Assembly (NCBI RefSeq): GCF_900105165.1
Contig: NZ_LT629740.1
Span: 4,588,001-4,652,000 of the forward strand
Length of the DNA stretch: 64,000 nucleotides
Direction: 5' to 3'
Origin: Mucilaginibacter mallensis
GTDB lineage: Bacteria; Bacteroidota; Bacteroidia; Sphingobacteriales; Sphingobacteriaceae
Shown: positions 60,791-64,000 of the stretch, one piece after another
Layout: each line of letters begins with the position of its first letter
Numbering within the stretch: the first letter of the stretch is position 1
Translations under genes and position numbers: made by a program
Notes under the pieces: generated by a model
The model's input: only the letters and a program-made list of their open reading frames with translations
What the model was told of the DNA's origin: nothing
Databases searched by the model: none

Positions 60791-60835
60791 AACCATGAGA
60801 CTTCTTAAAAAAATTTAAAAAGTCTCATGGTTTTT
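60791..60835 (+). terminator. Hairpin after susD with embedded operator-like palindrome
   Basis: ACCATGAGACTT and AAGTCTCATGGT form a perfect 12-base stem followed by TTTTT, a good terminator for the susCD transcript. The loop and inner stem are the 24-base near-palindrome (60800-60823) shared with the ROK promoter region. Confidence 0.8.
60800..60823 (+). promoter_or_regulatory. Candidate ROK operator, copy 2
   Basis: The arms ACTTCTTAAA and TTTAAAAAGT surround AAAA. It is identical to 54618-54641 except at position 5. It lies 25 bases upstream of a -7 box, against 26 bases in the first copy. Confidence 0.62.
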
Positions 60836-60848
60836 AAAAAAACTTTCA

Positions 60849-60856
60849 TAAGTTTG
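60849..60856 (+). promoter_or_regulatory. Promoter -7 box upstream of nagB
   Basis: TAAGTTTG lies within TTTCATAAGTTTGTTTA, almost the same stretch as at the ROK promoter. The nagB start is about 225 bases downstream, beyond a terminator, so the transcript has a long leader. Confidence 0.5.
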
Positions 60857-60998
60857 TTTAAAAGCTATTTAATGAATAATAGGTTAATAATTGTTAACAA
60901 CAACTCTGCAAACTATCGCGCAGTTTTCCCCATTGGAAACACTTTAGCTGATCAGTTTGATAGAATTCAGAAATAAATGGTTGATTAGGTTGCTTAAA

Positions 60999-61024
60999 TC
61001 CTCGCTTCGGCGGGGGTTTTTTTT
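60999..61024 (+). terminator. Intrinsic terminator or attenuator upstream of nagB
   Basis: CCTCGC-TTCG-GCGGGG forms a tight stem with a stable tetraloop and is followed by eight T residues. It ends 56 bases before the nagB ATG and no protein gene precedes it, so it either closes a small RNA or attenuates nagB. Confidence 0.82.
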
Positions 61025-61080
61025 GGGCAGTCTTTTTATACCTTTACAACATTTAACAAAAGAATACAATTGCTAAAACT

Positions 61081-63000
61081 ATGGCCCGATTAAATTTATT
61101 GGAAGAGACACGGTACGAGAAGCTACCGGTAAGCGTTTACAAAAGTCAACAGGAAGCCTCCATTGCAGTAGCCGGACGAATTGCCGCGCTGATTAAGAAA
61201 AAAAGTGAAAAAGGCGAAAAAACTGTATTAGGACTGGCAACAGGTGTAACCCCTATAAGGGTTTACGCTGAACTGATCCGCATGCACAAAGAGGAAGGCC
61301 TCAGCTTTAAAAACGTGATCACTTTCAATTTGGATGAGTATTATCCAATGCAGCCAACAGCTGTGCAAAGCTATGTTACCTTTATGAATGAAAATCTTTT
61401 CAATCATATTGATATCGACAGAAACAACGTCCATATTCCTGATGGTACTTTAAAACAGGAAGATGTTGCAGCTTTTTGCTTAAACTATGAAAGACAAATA
61501 ACAGCGCTGGGTGGTCTTGACCTGCAAATATTGGGTATTGGGCGTACAGGCCACATCGGTTTTAACGAGCCGGGCTCGGCGCCAAACTCAGGTACACGCC
61601 TGGTTACCCTGGATGACCTTACCCGCAGTGATGCTTCACGTGATTTTGGTGGCAAGCAAAATGTGCCTACCAAAGCCATAACCATGGGTATCGGTACCAT
61701 ATTTAAAGCAAGAGAAATTATATTAATGGCATGGAGCGGTAAAAAAGCCCCGATCATTAAAAAAGCCGTTGAAGGCGAAATATCAGGCGAGGTACCTGCT
61801 ACTTACCTGCAACTATCAGATCATGTTGACTTTGTGCTTGATGAAGCAGCTGCATCAGAACTTACCCGTTTTGATACACCATGGCTGGTAAAAGATTGCG
61901 TATGGGAAAACAACCTGAAAAAGAAGGCGGTTATCTGGCTGGCCACTACCGTTAAAAAACCTATACTAAAACTTACTGAAGAAGATTATAACAACCATGG
62001 CATGGCGCAACTAGCTGTTGAGCAAGGCCCGGTTTACAACATAAATATCGACATTTTTAACCAGGTACAACATACCATTACCGGCTGGCCGGGTGGCAAG
62101 CCTAATGCAGATGATTCGCAAAGGCCTGAGCGCGCACTACCTGCTAAAAAACGTTCTATCATATTTTCACCGCACCCTGATGATGATGTGATCTCAATGG
62201 GTGGTACTTTCATCCGTTTGGTTGATCAGGGGCATGATGTACACGTAGCTTACCAAACATCAGGTAATACCGCCGTTTGGGATGATGATGTTTTACGTTA
62301 CATGGAGTTCACCATTGATTTTAACGGGAGCATTGGTGAGGATAATACGCATTTAAAGAACATTTACAATGAAATGCGCACGTTTATCGCCAAAAAACAA
62401 CCTAACCAGATTGATACACAGGAAATACGCGATGTTAAAGGCTTTATCCGTAAAACGGAGGCTATAGCCGGTGCACGTTATGCTGGTTTACATGACGATC
62501 ATATCCACTTCATGGCGTTGCCGTTTTATGAAACCGGTAAGATCAAAAAGAACTCGGTAGGCGAAGAGGATGTATTGATAACCATGGAACTGCTGCAAAA
62601 AGTTAAACCTCAGCAAATATTCGCGGCGGGCGATTTTGCCGATCCACATGGCACCCACCTTGTTTGCTTCAACATTATACTTGCCGCATTAAACCGCCTT
62701 AGAGCTACTGAAGACTGGGTGAACGATTGCTGGTTATGGATGTACCGTGGCGCCTGGTTTGAGTTTGAAACCTGGGAAATTGAAATGGCTGTGCCTTTGT
62801 CGCCTCAAGAGGTTTTGCGCAAACGTGCTGCTATCTTTAAACACCAATCACAAAAAGATACCCCGGTTTTCCCTGGTGATGATGTACGCGAATTTTGGGT
62901 ACGTGCCGAGGACCGCAACCGCGAAACTGCAAAATGCTACGACCAATTGGGCTTAGCTGAATACGCGGCAATGGAAGCTTTTGTAAGGTATAAGTTTTAG
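61081..63000 (+). CDS. nagB: Glucosamine-6-phosphate deaminase fused to a PIG-L/LmbE-type domain
   Basis: The 639-residue protein joins two domains. The N-terminal deaminase (about 1-270) converts glucosamine-6-phosphate to fructose-6-phosphate and ammonia. It has TGVTPIRVYAELIR, the catalytic FNLDEYY, and the GIGRTGHIGFNEPGS loop with the catalytic His. The C-terminal part (about 355-600) has the zinc motif SPHPDDDV and a later DPHGTH, typical of PIG-L/LmbE deacetylases that act on N-acetylglucosaminyl groups. Both domains look intact. NagB of E. coli is only about 266 residues; long forms are, from memory, common in Bacteroidota. Confidence 0.93.
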   Translation: MARLNLLEETRYEKLPVSVYKSQQEASIAVAGRIAALIKKKSEKGEKTVLGLATGVTPIRVYAELIRMHKEEGLSFKNVITFNLDEYYPMQPTAVQSYVTFMNENLFNHIDIDRNNVHIPDGTLKQEDVAAFCLNYERQITALGGLDLQILGIGRTGHIGFNEPGSAPNSGTRLVTLDDLTRSDASRDFGGKQNVPTKAITMGIGTIFKAREIILMAWSGKKAPIIKKAVEGEISGEVPATYLQLSDHVDFVLDEAAASELTRFDTPWLVKDCVWENNLKKKAVIWLATTVKKPILKLTEEDYNNHGMAQLAVEQGPVYNINIDIFNQVQHTITGWPGGKPNADDSQRPERALPAKKRSIIFSPHPDDDVISMGGTFIRLVDQGHDVHVAYQTSGNTAVWDDDVLRYMEFTIDFNGSIGEDNTHLKNIYNEMRTFIAKKQPNQIDTQEIRDVKGFIRKTEAIAGARYAGLHDDHIHFMALPFYETGKIKKNSVGEEDVLITMELLQKVKPQQIFAAGDFADPHGTHLVCFNIILAALNRLRATEDWVNDCWLWMYRGAWFEFETWEIEMAVPLSPQEVLRKRAAIFKHQSQKDTPVFPGDDVREFWVRAEDRNRETAKCYDQLGLAEYAAMEAFVRYKF

Positions 63001-63123
63001 CCCCCCAGCCCCCTAAAGGGGGAGTTTCTGATTAGTATAAACAAGAAAAGGTTCTGATAATATCAGAACCTTTTTCATATTAAATATTCTTACTTGCCCC
63101 CTTTTAGGGGGTCGGGGGCTGTA
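63001..63123. other. Convergent gap with CCCCCTAAAGGGGG-type palindromes
   Basis: AGCCCCCTAAAGGGGG lies just after the nagB stop, and CCCCCTTTTAGGGGGTCGGG lies just after the stop of the minus-strand gene. They are inverted copies of each other flanking the terminator at 63046-63074. Confidence 0.75.
63046..63074. terminator. Bidirectional intrinsic terminator between nagB and ftcD
   Basis: AAAAGGTTCTGATA and TATCAGAACCTTTT form a perfect 14-base stem around a single A, with T residues following on both strands. It serves the converging nagB and cyclodeaminase genes. Confidence 0.88.
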
Positions 63124-64000
63124 CTATATTTTGTTATACACTATTGTAATAATCTCCCCTTCCAAAGCAATTGCCTGCCTTTCCAGTTCTTCCCCTTGTT
63201 TAATAATATCGGCGGTATAAGTTTTATCCTTGTAGCCCGACGCGTTTATCTTCACATTCATAAACGCACCAAGAACGGCTGTACGTGCACAAAGAGCAGC
63301 TACGCCAGCATCGGTTACCGAATTTGGATTGCCAATCTCAGCCATAGCCTTTATAACTTCTAAACTGCCGTGAGCCATTTGCATTACTTTGAATGGGATC
63401 TCGATAGCATATTTTGTGGCGTCCTGTATCGCTCTATCTCTTGCCGCCTTTTCTTCGTCGGTTGATTTAGGCAGACTAAAGCCTTCCATTATTTTATTGA
63501 AAGCTGTGGTATCCAAATCAACCAGTTTTAATAATTCATCCTTATAATATTGACCTTTCTCGGCCCAATTGCTGAACTCTTCCCAGCGGCTGTCCCAGCC
63601 TTTTTTGTGTGACGAAAGGTTAGCTACCATTGTTGCTAAAGACGCCCCTAAAGAGCCCACATAGGCTGATATAGAGCCACCGCCTGGCGCAGGGCTTTCA
63701 CTTGCAGTTTCATCAGCAAAGTCAGTCAGCGTCATGCTGATGAGTTTGCTGGATGCTTTATCCTTTAACAGATATTCAATGATACGCTCCTCAGGCTTAA
63801 ATGGCGAGAGCTCATCCAGTCCCATTGATTTTATGGCGATCTTGATCAGTTCCTTCTCGCTTACCCCTACTGAACGCTGTTGTTTCAGCAGGAAATATTT
63901 ACCCGCATCCAACATTGATTTTAATGGGATCAGGCCCACCAATTCACTGCCGGTAACCCGCATGCCACGTTCAGCGGCTTTGTCGCAAACTTCATCAAAC
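63124..64000 (-). CDS. ftcD: Glutamate formimidoyltransferase/formimidoyl-THF cyclodeaminase (partial)
   Basis: The reading frame stays open to the right edge, so the N-terminal part lies outside the window. The visible part begins FDEVCDKAAERGMRVTGSEL, the end of the formiminotransferase domain, with LVGLIPLKSMLDAGKYF. The cyclodeaminase domain (ESPAPGGGSISAYVGSLGASLATMVA) completes it. The enzyme moves the formimino group of histidine breakdown to tetrahydrofolate and releases ammonia. An internal ATG at 63963 is not the true start, because conserved family sequence continues upstream. Confidence 0.9.
   Translation of the reverse strand, partial: FDEVCDKAAERGMRVTGSELVGLIPLKSMLDAGKYFLLKQQRSVGVSEKELIKIAIKSMGLDELSPFKPEERIIEYLLKDKASSKLISMTLTDFADETASESPAPGGGSISAYVGSLGASLATMVANLSSHKKGWDSRWEEFSNWAEKGQYYKDELLKLVDLDTTAFNKIMEGFSLPKSTDEEKAARDRAIQDATKYAIEIPFKVMQMAHGSLEVIKAMAEIGNPNSVTDAGVAALCARTAVLGAFMNVKINASGYKDKTYTADIIKQGEELERQAIALEGEIITIVYNKI

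Larger units (their letters stand above)
60765..61080. other. Regulatory gap between susD and nagB
   Basis: This 316-base gap contains, in order, a hairpin with an embedded operator-like palindrome (60791-60835), a -7 box (60849-60856), about 140 bases of leader and an intrinsic terminator (60999-61024) that precedes the nagB start. No protein gene is seen. Confidence 0.75.

Noticed and set aside
42271..61080. tRNA or riboswitch in the larger gaps
   Set aside because: None of the gaps showed a tRNA cloverleaf with a GTTCRA arm, or a riboswitch core that I could recognise. Structures found are hairpins and repeats.
1..64000. CRISPR array, prophage or complete insertion sequence
   Set aside because: No regularly spaced direct repeats with unique spacers, no phage structural genes and no transposase frame were seen. 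Repeats here are palindromic and dispersed.

Overview
The window looks like a chromosomal segment of a Sphingobacteriaceae bacterium (phylum Bacteroidota), most likely Mucilaginibacter or a close relative. The evidence is gene content plus sequence style. It carries a SusC/SusD pair, the gliding lipoprotein GldD, an Alternative Complex III (act) cluster joined to an aa3-type oxidase, phosphosulfolactate synthase, and Bacteroidota-type promoters (TAnnTTTG -7 box). Intergenic DNA is crowded with palindromic repeats. Genus assignment is inference. No rRNA, tRNA, CRISPR array, insertion sequence or prophage was recognised.

Layout. 1-4407: the tail of an unidentified gene, then a co-directional trio on the minus strand: an S9-type lipoprotein that has lost its catalytic Ser and His, a histidine kinase and an OmpR-type regulator. 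4559-9314: TPR protein, a repeat-rich intergenic block, DUF4286, phosphoesterase, OmpA-like lipoprotein. 9339-27188: a long minus-strand respiratory block. It reads actABCDEF, oxidase subunits II and I, heme A synthase, heme O synthase, two subunit III-type proteins, subunit IV, SCO, DUF420, a small membrane protein, DUF983 and DUF2461. In order, it builds a quinol:cytochrome c oxidoreductase, the terminal oxidase, its heme and its copper delivery. 27441-46554: mixed housekeeping and envelope genes (deoxyhypusine-synthase-like protein, BamA-like barrel, PdhB, S8 protease, aldehyde dehydrogenase, ComA, AroE-GldD, GltX, a second histidine kinase). 46930-54479: ECF sigma/anti-sigma pair, ferredoxin-type reductase, quinone oxidoreductase, superoxide dismutase, TadA, SdpI, CsaA, Pol IV. 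54706-63000: a ROK regulator, SusC, SusD and a two-domain NagB, which look like one amino-sugar uptake and catabolism locus. The right edge cuts formimidoyltransferase-cyclodeaminase.

The most interesting signals are four. First, a degenerate peptidase lipoprotein sits in an apparent operon with a two-component system, as if it were a sensory accessory. Second, a 24-bp near-palindrome plus promoter module occurs, with almost identical spacing, ahead of both the ROK-susCD operon and nagB, a strong candidate ROK operator. Third, the SCO protein seems to have Tyr in place of its copper-ligand His. Fourth, there are many intergenic palindromes of at least three kinds: REP-like elements in several families, hairpins whose arms reiterate a short word that differs at each locus, and nested cruciforms.
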